DNA of 64,000 nt. It comes from Helicobacter_J cappadocius (GTDB lineage Bacteria; Campylobacterota; Campylobacteria; Campylobacterales; Helicobacteraceae). A program made the translations under genes and the position numbers. The stretch covers positions 1 to 64,000 of the forward strand of contig NZ_JAUPEV010000008.1 in assembly GCF_030686155.1 (NCBI RefSeq), written 5' to 3'. The notes beneath the pieces are model-generated. The model was not told the DNA's origin. It ran no database searches and saw nothing but the letters and a program-made list of their open reading frames with translations. Shown in pieces: positions 17,958 through 25,699 of this stretch. Position 1 is the first letter of the stretch. Every line of letters begins with the position of its first letter.

Positions 17958-19211
17958 TTATCTATTTATAAGAAGTTCAACTTCTTTGCTAGGTTTAGAT
18001 TCTATTCCATTTTTATCCACACTCACAACCTCATAGCGGTATTTTTTCCCATTTTTCATTTCTTTATCAACAAACTCATTTTTCAAAATCCCAGAAAACC
18101 GTAAAGGTTTGGAAGAGAATCCACCCTCGTATCGATAAACTGCATATTCTTTTACTCTTGAATCATTTATTCTTTGCCACTGTATAACTGCTCTAAAATT
18201 TTCGATTGTTCCTTTTGTGATCACAGGAACTGGAGGAGGACTCAAGGTAGAACCTTTCACTCCCCCCAATGGAAGATCTCCTTGTATTCCCACATCATCA
18301 ACAGGAACAATTTTATAAAATTTTTCCACCCCATCTGCATCAATCTTATCAATATAAAATGTATTTTTTGTTTCTGCGATCAACTTAAAATTGTCTTTGG
18401 GTGAATTTGAAGCATAAACCTGATATTTATTCACATCTTTTTGAGGAGATTTAGTCCAAACTAGCTTGATTTCTCTTGGGAGATTTTCACTTGCTTTAAG
18501 TCCTGTGATAGGCATTGGCTTAGCTTTTGTTTTTCCCACTGCTATGGCACTAGGAATAGACTTCGCACCTTCAAAACTTTCTGCTACCACCCTATATTTA
18601 TATTCCCTTCCATCTTCTAAGCCCTTATCAAAATATTCTACATAAAGACGATTTTTAACAACACCGATATTTAAAAAAATGCCTTTTTCATTCTGTCTTT
18701 GAATGATATATTTTGAAATGCTTGGGTTAGGATGAGGACTCCAAATAATCTTAATCTCTCTTGGATAATCCTCACTAGCAAACACACTTTCAACAGGATC
18801 AATAAAAGATGTCTTCACATTTATCAAAGGTGATCTAGGAGATACAGATCCATTTTTGCCTAAAGTAGAAATCTGAAAAGCATATTTAGTTTGAGGTATC
18901 AAGCCATCATCATAATAGTGTGTTGCTAATGGATTTTTGATAACTGCAATCCTCTTCATACCTCCATCTTTTACAACTTGATAAAGAACAAAACCGCTTA
19001 TCAAAGATATATCATCAATTTTATCCCATTCAAATCCAATACTCTTAACATCATTAATAGTCCTTACATTCTTCACTATTGGCAACCCCTGATCTATTTT
19101 GTCATTTCTACCAAAAAGCGAGAGTGCATTATTAGACATAGAAGCACACCCACTAATGAGGACTACAAGTGTTAAAACGATGTAAAATGAAATCTTCTGC
19201 GATAACTTCAT
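17958..19211 (-). CDS. Fibronectin type III repeat lipoprotein
   Basis: A 417-aa predicted lipoprotein. The signal peptide ends in the lipobox LISGC, so Cys about 22 would be lipidated. The mature part contains four FN3-like repeats marked by recurring PREIKIIW/PREIKLVW strands and KYRYEVVSVD-type strands. The frame opens at a TTG (19229), but ATG 19211 gives a normal signal peptide. It overlaps the end of rluD by about 59 nt, which is long but needed to encode the signal peptide. FN3 arrays usually mediate protein contacts at the envelope; the partner is unknown. It sits between rluD and trmB as in H. pylori. Confidence 0.8.
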   Translation of the reverse strand: MKLSQKISFYIVLTLVVLISGCASMSNNALSLFGRNDKIDQGLPIVKNVRTINDVKSIGFEWDKIDDISLISGFVLYQVVKDGGMKRIAVIKNPLATHYYDDGLIPQTKYAFQISTLGKNGSVSPRSPLINVKTSFIDPVESVFASEDYPREIKIIWSPHPNPSISKYIIQRQNEKGIFLNIGVVKNRLYVEYFDKGLEDGREYKYRVVAESFEGAKSIPSAIAVGKTKAKPMPITGLKASENLPREIKLVWTKSPQKDVNKYQVYASNSPKDNFKLIAETKNTFYIDKIDADGVEKFYKIVPVDDVGIQGDLPLGGVKGSTLSPPPVPVITKGTIENFRAVIQWQRINDSRVKEYAVYRYEGGFSSKPLRFSGILKNEFVDKEMKNGKKYRYEVVSVDKNGIESKPSKEVELLINR

Positions 19212-20145
19212 CCAAACCTGCCTTATCAAAATTCTGATTCAAAAATTCTAACATATCATCAAAAACAGGAGCTTTAAAAAACATTTTTTTACCTGTGCTA
19301 GGATGAATAAAATACATTAAATAAGCATGAAGCATTACTCTTATATTATCATTGCCTCTATAGCCATAAAGTTTATCTCCAATAATATGCCTAGAAATAC
19401 TCTCTAAATGTACCCTTATCTGATGGGTTCTACCTGTATAAAGCTTTGCTCCAATAAGCTCCATATCTCCATTTTTACCACCTAATAAGGGAACAAAATC
19501 ACTTTTAGAGTGACGTGAGGGAATATTTTTTTGTCTGATTCTATCTAAACTTATCATTTTAAGACGATTGTTTGGATTTCTTCCTATTTGACATTCAATC
19601 GTTTTTCTCTCACCTAATCTTCCATCGATGATAGCAAGATAATATCTTCCCATTTCCCTGCTCTGTAACTGATCAGAAAGCTTGGTATGGGCATTATTTG
19701 TTTTAGCAATTACTATTGCTCCACTTGTTTCTTTATCTAATCGATGCACAATCCCAAATCGTTGCTCTCCACTTAATGTAGATAGAGAAAAACCTTTAGA
19801 TTTGAGCCAATCCACCAATGTTGGCTCTTTTACGCTAGGAGCATTATGCACGACCACAAAAGGAGGCTTATTCAAAACTAGCACTTCAGAATCTTCGTAA
19901 ATAATCGAAATATCAATGTCTATATATGAGCGTTTTTGTTCTGATAAGTCCAAAATCGGGTCAAAAATCGCTACTTTATCTCCTAAAACTAAGTTTTCTC
20001 CGCCTTTTTTACAAGGCTTATCATTAATAAATACCAATGAATTTTTTATCAAATGAGTGATTTGGTTTTTTGGAATATCTAGCCTTTGAGACAAAAAAGT
20101 GTCCACTCTTTTAATCGGATATTCAACTTCAAATAATGCTTTCAT
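19153..20145 (-). CDS. rluD: Pseudouridine synthase, RluA/RluD family
   Basis: A 330-aa enzyme with an N-terminal S4 RNA-binding domain (about residues 12-75) and the RluA catalytic domain. The catalytic Asp is in VHRLDKETSGAIV, followed by YLAIIDG and YTGRTHQIRVHL. It isomerises uridines in large-subunit rRNA (RluD-type targets inferred). The start at 20145 gives a complete S4 domain. It is first of the run rluD-FN3 lipoprotein-trmB-ftsE-ftsX-envC-like. Confidence 0.88.
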   Translation of the reverse strand: MKALFEVEYPIKRVDTFLSQRLDIPKNQITHLIKNSLVFINDKPCKKGGENLVLGDKVAIFDPILDLSEQKRSYIDIDISIIYEDSEVLVLNKPPFVVVHNAPSVKEPTLVDWLKSKGFSLSTLSGEQRFGIVHRLDKETSGAIVIAKTNNAHTKLSDQLQSREMGRYYLAIIDGRLGERKTIECQIGRNPNNRLKMISLDRIRQKNIPSRHSKSDFVPLLGGKNGDMELIGAKLYTGRTHQIRVHLESISRHIIGDKLYGYRGNDNIRVMLHAYLMYFIHPSTGKKMFFKAPVFDDMLEFLNQNFDKAGLDEVIAEDFILHRFNTCSPH

Positions 20146-20208
20146 TTGCTATATCCACTCTAATTTTGTTAAAATCACCAAAACATTACCCCAAAAAGTG
20201 AATTTCTT

Positions 20209-21330
20209 ATGATTGATAGGCGAATTTTAACACATTTTGATTTTTTACTACCTGTTATTGTAACCCCTATTATCGCTATGTCTTTTTTTCTTATAAATGA
20301 AGCTAATGAAGCAATGAATATCAAACAAAGCATTTATATTGGAGTGGGCTTTTTACTTTTTTGGATTATCTTTTTTATCCCATTTAGAAAGCTGGGTAAA
20401 AGTATCAGTATTTTTTATTGGATTTGTATTCTCTTGCTTCTTATTGTTGATATTTATGGCACTACAAAACTTGGGGCACAAAGATGGATTACCATACCTG
20501 GATTAGGCATTTCTTTACAACCTAGCGAACCTGTGAAAGTAGCCATCATTCTTATGATATCAAACTTTGTCTATCACAACCCACCTCCTAAGAATGGCTA
20601 TTTTTTCAAGGAGTTTTTTAAAATCAGTTTTTATATTCTTCTGCCATTTGTCCTAATCCTTAAACAGCCTGATTTAGGGACTGCAATGGTTGTTTTATTG
20701 ATGGGTTTTGGGATTTTGTTCCTCATAGGAGTGAATTATAAAGTTTGGCTAAGCATTTTATTGGGCATTTTGATCGCTTCTCCTCTTATATACGGTTCTA
20801 TGCATGATTATCAACGAAAAAGAATACACGATTTTATTTCTGAAAAACCTAGTTACCATGTTAGGCAATCAGTGATAACGATTGGTTCGGGGGGTCTTTT
20901 TGGAAAATCAAAAGAAAACTCCACACAAACCCAATTAAAATTCTTGCCCATCTCAACAAGTGATTTTATTTTTGCTTATTATGTCGAAAGATTTGGTTTT
21001 GTTGGAGCAATTCTACTTTTAGGGCTTTATGTGGGACTTATTTTGCATATTCTATCATTTTGTTTTATAGATTCTAGAGATTATCAATTGCGGGTTGTGG
21101 CGAGTGCAGTTTGTATTTTGATCTTCGTGTATATGAGTGTAAATATTGGAATGACAATAGGTCTAGCTCCTGTTGTAGGTATCCCTCTACCAATGTTTAG
21201 CTATGGTGGAAGTAGTTTTATTACTTTTATGGTGCTTTTTGCAATCCTAGAAAACCTTCTTGCGTTTAGATTTAATTTTGAGTATAATTCCAACCCCCTT
21301 AGAGGTATTTTTAAAAATATCAACAAATAA
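20209..21330 (+). CDS. rodA: Rod-shape peptidoglycan glycosyltransferase (SEDS)
   Basis: A 373-aa SEDS-family membrane protein with about ten transmembrane segments. Conserved SEDS segments are visible: LGAQRWI, LQPSEPVKVAIIL, KQPDLGTAMV, GSGGLFGK, TSDFIFAYYVERFGFVGA and PLPMFSYGGSS. SEDS proteins polymerise lipid II together with a class B PBP. RodA is preferred over FtsW because of length and, from memory, the H. pylori neighbourhood. The G6 run in GSGGLF is too short and too conserved to be a phase switch. Confidence 0.88.
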   Translation: MIDRRILTHFDFLLPVIVTPIIAMSFFLINEANEAMNIKQSIYIGVGFLLFWIIFFIPFRKLGKSISIFYWICILLLLIVDIYGTTKLGAQRWITIPGLGISLQPSEPVKVAIILMISNFVYHNPPPKNGYFFKEFFKISFYILLPFVLILKQPDLGTAMVVLLMGFGILFLIGVNYKVWLSILLGILIASPLIYGSMHDYQRKRIHDFISEKPSYHVRQSVITIGSGGLFGKSKENSTQTQLKFLPISTSDFIFAYYVERFGFVGAILLLGLYVGLILHILSFCFIDSRDYQLRVVASAVCILIFVYMSVNIGMTIGLAPVVGIPLPMFSYGGSSFITFMVLFAILENLLAFRFNFEYNSNPLRGIFKNINK

Positions 21331-21331
21331 G

Positions 21332-21408
21332 GGACCCTTAGCTCAGTTGGTCAGAGCGCTCGGCTCATAACCGATCGGTCGCAGGTTCGAATCCTGCAGG
21401 GTCCACCA
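21332..21408 (+). tRNA. tRNA with CAU anticodon (elongator Met or Ile2)
   Basis: A 77-nt cloverleaf including encoded CCA. The acceptor stem is GGACCCT/AGGGTCC, D-stem GCTC/GAGC, anticodon loop CTCATAA (anticodon 21366-21368), and T-arm GCAGG-TTCGAAT-CCTGC. G1-C72 is paired, which excludes initiator tRNA. The anticodon stem starts with a C-U mismatch at 27-43. Sequence alone does not settle whether it is elongator Met or the lysidine-modified Ile tRNA; Met is slightly favoured. It is just downstream of rodA and converges with fliP. Confidence 0.9.
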
Positions 21409-21434
21409 CAATAAAACTTTCTCTAGCTTATCTT

Positions 21435-22196
21435 TTACTTGAAACTTGCTACTAAATTTCCAATTAATAAATTAAATCCATCCACTAACACAAAAATAAG
21501 TATTTTAAAAGGAAGTGATATCATCACTGGAGGCAACATCATCATACCCATTGCCATCAAAATAGAACTCACAACCATATCAATGACCAAAAATGGTAAA
21601 TAAAGCAAAAAACCTATTTGAAATGCTGTTTTTAATTCACTTATCATAAACGCAGGGACCAAAACAGTCAGTGGCACATCTTGAACAGTTTGCGGATTAG
21701 GCAAGTTACGAATCCTAAAAAATAATGCCAAGTCTTTTTCGCGAGTATTTTTGAGCATAAATTGCTTGAATGGTTCAACCGCTCTATCAAATGCAACTTC
21801 ATAAGAAATCTTATTATCCATATAAGGTTTTATCCCACTGTTATAGCCCTCTTTTGCCACTGGTTCCATAATAAAAAAGGTCAGCACCAATGCCAAAGAA
21901 ACTAAAATTTGCGTAGGAGGAGATTGTTGCGTCCCTAAGGCTGTACGCAAAAAAGAAAAAACAATGATAAGACGTGTAAAACTTGTCATCACAAGCACCA
22001 AAGAAGGTGCTAAGACTAAAAAAGTCAGGATTACTACAATATTTAGAGTGCTCACAAGTTGTTTAGGTGAAGATGGGGCAGAAAGAGAGAGATTGACCGT
22101 AGGAATAGTAGTATTGGCTCCATAAGCTACGCTAACTCCTATAAAGGTCACTGCTATGATTGCTAAAAAAAATCTCAAGAACTCCTCCATTTTCAC
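21435..22196 (-). CDS. fliP: Flagellar type III export protein FliP
   Basis: A 253-aa export-gate protein. It has a signal-peptide-like first segment, then four membrane spans. Landmarks are MTSFTRLIIVFSFLRTALGTQQSPPTQILVSLAL and the C-terminal GMMMLPPVMISLPFKILIFVLVDG, both near-universal in FliP. The start is the GTG at 22196 because AAGGAG is well placed for it; an ATG two codons later (22190) would be too far. FliP, FliQ and FliR form the export pore; the partners are not in the window. Confidence 0.95.
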   Translation of the reverse strand: MKMEEFLRFFLAIIAVTFIGVSVAYGANTTIPTVNLSLSAPSSPKQLVSTLNIVVILTFLVLAPSLVLVMTSFTRLIIVFSFLRTALGTQQSPPTQILVSLALVLTFFIMEPVAKEGYNSGIKPYMDNKISYEVAFDRAVEPFKQFMLKNTREKDLALFFRIRNLPNPQTVQDVPLTVLVPAFMISELKTAFQIGFLLYLPFLVIDMVVSSILMAMGMMMLPPVMISLPFKILIFVLVDGFNLLIGNLVASFK

Positions 22197-22278
22197 TAAA
22201 ATAATCTCCTTAGTATAAACACAATTGTGTTAAAATCTTATAAATTTATCTAGTCTATTAAATTTTTAAGGAAAATAA

Positions 22279-23619
22279 ATGTCTATTTCTGTGGCAATCC
22301 TTGCAGCAGGTGCTGGAACGAGAATGAAATCATCTCTACCAAAAGTCCTCCATAAAATTTGTGGAAAAGAAATGCTTTTTTATTCCATTGATGAAGCGCT
22401 CAAAATAAGTGATGATATTCATATTGTCCTATTCCATCAGCACGAAAAAATAAAAGAAGCTATCCAAAAATCTTTTGGGGACTCCAAAATCACCTTTCAT
22501 ATCCAAAATCACCTTTCATATCCAGGAACAGGAGGGGCACTCATGAATGGCGCAGATCAAAACCCCATATCCACAAAATACGATAAAGTATTAGTTCTAA
22601 ATGGAGATATGCCACTAGTGAAAGAAAAGGAACTTTTAAAGCTTATCTCTCCTGCTTCTGCTGTCAGCATGAGTGTGCTTACCCTTGAAAATCCTACTGG
22701 ATATGGACGGGTGATTATCGAAGACAAAAAGGTTACATCTATAGTCGAAGAAAAAGATGCTCAAGAAGCCACAAAGTCTATTTGTATCGTAAATGCTGGG
22801 GTATATGTTTTTGAAAGACATATCCTAGAAACCTATCTTCCCAAACTAAATAATCACAATAATCAAAAAGAATATTACCTAACTGATATTATTGGTCTTT
22901 GTGCAAAAGACAACAAAGAAGTCATGCCTGTATTTGTAAATGAAAAAGATTTTATGGGGGTGAATTCCAAATCGCAACTTGCTTATGCAGAATCTATAAT
23001 GTTGCAGGATCTAAGAAATAAAGCAATGGATCAAGGTGTGATTATGCACCTTCCTGAAACTATTTATTTGGAATCTGAAGTGGTTTTTGAAGGTGAATGT
23101 GAGATTGAAAATGGAGTATGTATAAAAGGCAAATCTAAAATCATCAACTCTCATATCAAAGCCCATACAGTAATAGAAAATAGCTGTATCAAAGATTCCG
23201 ATATAGGTCCTATGGCACATATTCGTCCTGGATGTCAAATCTCCAACACACATATTGGAAACTTTGTAGAACTCAAAGCCTCAATTCTTAATGGAGTAAA
23301 AGCGGGTCATTTGAGCTATTTAGGTGATTGCAGTATTGATGAAGGTAGCAATATTGGGGCAGGAGTGATTACTTGCAATTACGATGGTAAGAAAAAACAC
23401 AAAACAATCATTGGTAAAAATGTCTTTGTTGGAAGTGATACACAACTTATTGCACCTATAAATATCGCTTCAAATGTATTGATTGGAAGTGGTACAACGA
23501 TGACAAAGGATGCTAAAGAAGGAGATTTAATCACTTCAAGAGTCAAGCAAGAAAACAAAGCTGGAGGATTCTATCGTTTTTTTGGATATTCTAAAGAGAG
23601 TTCTCAAAGCAATGATTAA
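22279..23619 (+). CDS. glmU: Bifunctional GlmU (GlcNAc-1-P acetyl/uridylyltransferase)
   Basis: A 446-aa enzyme making UDP-GlcNAc for peptidoglycan and LPS. The N-terminal pyrophosphorylase half has LAAGAGTRMKSSLPK, YPGTGGALMNG and VLNGDMPL. The C-terminal left-handed beta-helix carries the acetyltransferase site (GAGVITCNYDGKKKHKT, FVGSDTQLIAPI). A perfect 19-bp tandem duplication lies at codons 69-81 (22484-22521), in a loop just before the YPGTGG motif, and the frame stays open through it. It is divergent from fliP. Confidence 0.95.
   Translation: MSISVAILAAGAGTRMKSSLPKVLHKICGKEMLFYSIDEALKISDDIHIVLFHQHEKIKEAIQKSFGDSKITFHIQNHLSYPGTGGALMNGADQNPISTKYDKVLVLNGDMPLVKEKELLKLISPASAVSMSVLTLENPTGYGRVIIEDKKVTSIVEEKDAQEATKSICIVNAGVYVFERHILETYLPKLNNHNNQKEYYLTDIIGLCAKDNKEVMPVFVNEKDFMGVNSKSQLAYAESIMLQDLRNKAMDQGVIMHLPETIYLESEVVFEGECEIENGVCIKGKSKIINSHIKAHTVIENSCIKDSDIGPMAHIRPGCQISNTHIGNFVELKASILNGVKAGHLSYLGDCSIDEGSNIGAGVITCNYDGKKKHKTIIGKNVFVGSDTQLIAPINIASNVLIGSGTTMTKDAKEGDLITSRVKQENKAGGFYRFFGYSKESSQSND
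22484..22521 (+). repeat. 19-bp perfect tandem repeat inside glmU
   Basis: Two head-to-tail copies of CCAAAATCACCTTTCATAT (22484-22502 and 22503-22521). The unit is not a multiple of three, so the copies are read in different frames, giving SKITFHI then QNHLSYP. Loss or gain of one unit would frameshift glmU. Confidence 0.9.
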
Positions 23620-23645
23620 CTATTAAATAAAAATAAAGGAACAAA

Positions 23646-23870
23646 ATGAAGCTCATTATTAACGGTGAAAATAAGGAATTTTCAGAAAATCTAAATATTC
23701 AACAAATACTAGACAATCTAGGCATTGAGTCTAAAGTCGTTGCAGTTGCACTCAACTCATTGGTAATCAAAAAACAAGACTGGGGCAACACAATCCCAAA
23801 AGAAAATGATAAACTCGAATTTTTACAATTTATGGGCGGTGGAACATTATTGCCAAAATCGCAGAGTTAG
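23646..23870 (+). CDS. thiS: ThiS-like sulfur carrier with C-terminal tail
   Basis: A 74-aa ubiquitin-like sulfur carrier of the ThiS family (MKLIINGENKEF, VVAVALNSLVI, DKLEFLQFMGGG). ThiS normally ends at Gly-Gly, which is adenylated and thiocarboxylated to donate sulfur for the thiazole of thiamine. Here eight residues (TLLPKSQS) follow the GGG, so the active terminus would need proteolytic exposure, or the protein is non-functional or has another role. The gene has a normal AAAGGA site and follows glmU by 26 bp. No other thi gene is in the window. Confidence 0.8.
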   Translation: MKLIINGENKEFSENLNIQQILDNLGIESKVVAVALNSLVIKKQDWGNTIPKENDKLEFLQFMGGGTLLPKSQS

Positions 23871-23932
23871 ATCGAGTCAATACATGCATAAAATAAAAAA
23901 ATATTTCCTTTCTATGGGAATACTATAAGATT

Positions 23933-24676
23933 ATGAAAAATATTTCTACATATCCAGAGATAAAAGATGACGCATTCTTCATCTCCGATTCTCATTACAT
24001 CAGAGGTGATAATACCCTACCTCAATTGCTAGAAAAATTAATAGCCTCTCCGCCTGTTCAAGTTTTTTTTATGGGAGATATTTTTCATCTCCTGATAGGG
24101 CATATTCCTTCAAGCAGAAAAGAAAATGCCTTTTTACTTCAGCTTATCAATGAGCTTTCTGAAAAATGTGAAGTTTTTTACTTTGAAGGTAATCATGATT
24201 TTGGAATAGATAGTTTTTTGTTGCCAAAAGTAAAAATATATCCTCGAAGTCTTCAACCAGCTTCATTTTGCTACAAACAAAAGCATTTTTTACTTGCACA
24301 CGGAGATATTTTTCTTACGACAACTTATAATGCCTATATTCAAGCACTGACAAATCCTTTTTGTTTGAGTATTTTAAAAATTTTGGATGGATTAAGTTTG
24401 GGATTTATTTATAAATTTATTTCAAAAAAAATTTATAAAAAACCTATTCTAAGATTTAAACTAAACGATAAGGATTTTGAAAAATTCGCTAATAATCGAA
24501 TTGATAAATATTTAAATTTTATCAAAAAACATCGTTTTGAGCCAATTGAAGGGATTATTGAAGGACATTTTCATATAGGAAAAAATTTTCAAAACTATTT
24601 TTCACTTCCTTCTTTTTATTGCGAGAAAAGTGGTTTTGTTATACAATCTAGCAAATACAATGGGATGGACATTTGA
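23933..24676 (+). CDS. LpxH-like metallophosphoesterase
   Basis: A 247-aa calcineurin-like phosphoesterase. All metal-ligand motifs are present: ISDSHY, MGDIFH, GNHDF, LAHGDIF and GHFHIG. The pattern suits a UDP-2,3-diacylglucosamine hydrolase of lipid A synthesis, which splits the UDP-sugar to lipid X on the cytoplasmic membrane face. Campylobacterota lack canonical LpxH and are thought to use a divergent enzyme, so the substrate is inferred. Its stop codon overlaps the TTG start of cheV (TTGA), an arrangement that places it at the head of the chemotaxis operon. Confidence 0.75.
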   Translation: MKNISTYPEIKDDAFFISDSHYIRGDNTLPQLLEKLIASPPVQVFFMGDIFHLLIGHIPSSRKENAFLLQLINELSEKCEVFYFEGNHDFGIDSFLLPKVKIYPRSLQPASFCYKQKHFLLAHGDIFLTTTYNAYIQALTNPFCLSILKILDGLSLGFIYKFISKKIYKKPILRFKLNDKDFEKFANNRIDKYLNFIKKHRFEPIEGIIEGHFHIGKNFQNYFSLPSFYCEKSGFVIQSSKYNGMDI

Positions 24677-25641
24677 GAGAAAACAATATAGAAAAGCTGA
24701 AATTGAGTTCAAATGAGATCGAACTTATTGATTTTAGAATTTTTGAAATGCGCGATAATAAGCCATATGAAGGTATCTATGGAATTAATGTAGCAAAAGT
24801 TCAAGAAATCATAAAAATGCCTGAAGTCTTTGAACTTCCTTCAAGTGCCGATTATGTTGTTGGAGTATTTGATTTGAGAGGAACCATCATTCCTCTTGTT
24901 GATCTTTCCAAATGGATGGGTATCTGCGAAAAAAATCTTTCAGCTTTAAATCAAAAAATACATTCCAAAAGCTCTGAAGAAAAAAATGTCATTATTACTG
25001 AGTTTAATAATGTAAAAATTGGTTTTATTGTTGATTGCACAAAACGTATTCGAAGAGTCAACTGGCAAAATATAGAACCAGCCCCTTTTAACTCTTCTAG
25101 TACATCAGAAAGAGAGAAAATCACAGGCACTACGAGGATTGAGGATGAAAAAACCCTGCTTATATTGGACTTAGAAAGCATTATAGATGATTTAGATCTG
25201 CATCAAGACAACAACAAAAAAGAAATGAGTGAGCTTCCAAAACTTAAATTCAAAGGCTTAGTGTTATTTTTAGAAGATAGTAATTCAGCACGTAAGCTGA
25301 TCAGAAAAAATCTCTTAAATATGGGATTTGAAATTATAGAGGCTATTGACGGGGAAGATGGCTTAAAAAAACTAGAAAAACTCTATGAAGAATTCAAAGA
25401 AAACCTTCAAGAACATTTAAAGCTTATTATTTCTGATGTAGAAATGCCTAAAATGGATGGTTTTCACTTTCTATCACAAATCTATAGCGACAAAAGATTT
25501 ATCGATATTCCCCTAATATTCAACTCTTCAATCTGTGATAAGTATAGCGCACAAAAAGCAAGAGATTTAGGAGCAAAAGCTTATTTGGTAAAATTTGATG
25601 CAGATAGATTTTATGATGAAATATCAAGAATTTTAGGCTAA
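24673..25641 (+). CDS. cheV: Chemotaxis coupling protein CheV
   Basis: A 322-aa hybrid of an N-terminal CheW-like domain (about 15-175) and a C-terminal receiver domain (about 195-320). The receiver has the acidic pair in FLEDSN, the phospho-acceptor Asp in LIISDVEMP and the conserved Lys in AYLVKF. CheV couples receptors to CheA and may act as a phosphate sink. The start is TTG at 24673, overlapping the previous stop; no ATG lies near the domain start. From its position before cheA it corresponds to one of the three H. pylori CheV proteins. Confidence 0.9.
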   Translation: MRENNIEKLKLSSNEIELIDFRIFEMRDNKPYEGIYGINVAKVQEIIKMPEVFELPSSADYVVGVFDLRGTIIPLVDLSKWMGICEKNLSALNQKIHSKSSEEKNVIITEFNNVKIGFIVDCTKRIRRVNWQNIEPAPFNSSSTSEREKITGTTRIEDEKTLLILDLESIIDDLDLHQDNNKKEMSELPKLKFKGLVLFLEDSNSARKLIRKNLLNMGFEIIEAIDGEDGLKKLEKLYEEFKENLQEHLKLIISDVEMPKMDGFHFLSQIYSDKRFIDIPLIFNSSICDKYSAQKARDLGAKAYLVKFDADRFYDEISRILG

Positions 25642-25699
25642 ATAAAATCAAAATCATTGTAGAATAAAAAACTTAAATTATTATTTGAAGAGGTGCTAA

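Noticed and set aside
20888..20895. G6 run in rodA as a phase-variable tract
   Set aside because: It encodes the conserved GSGG motif, is short and the frame is intact. Similar C6 runs in the sdaC copy 1, NSS and NhaC genes were rejected for the same reasons.
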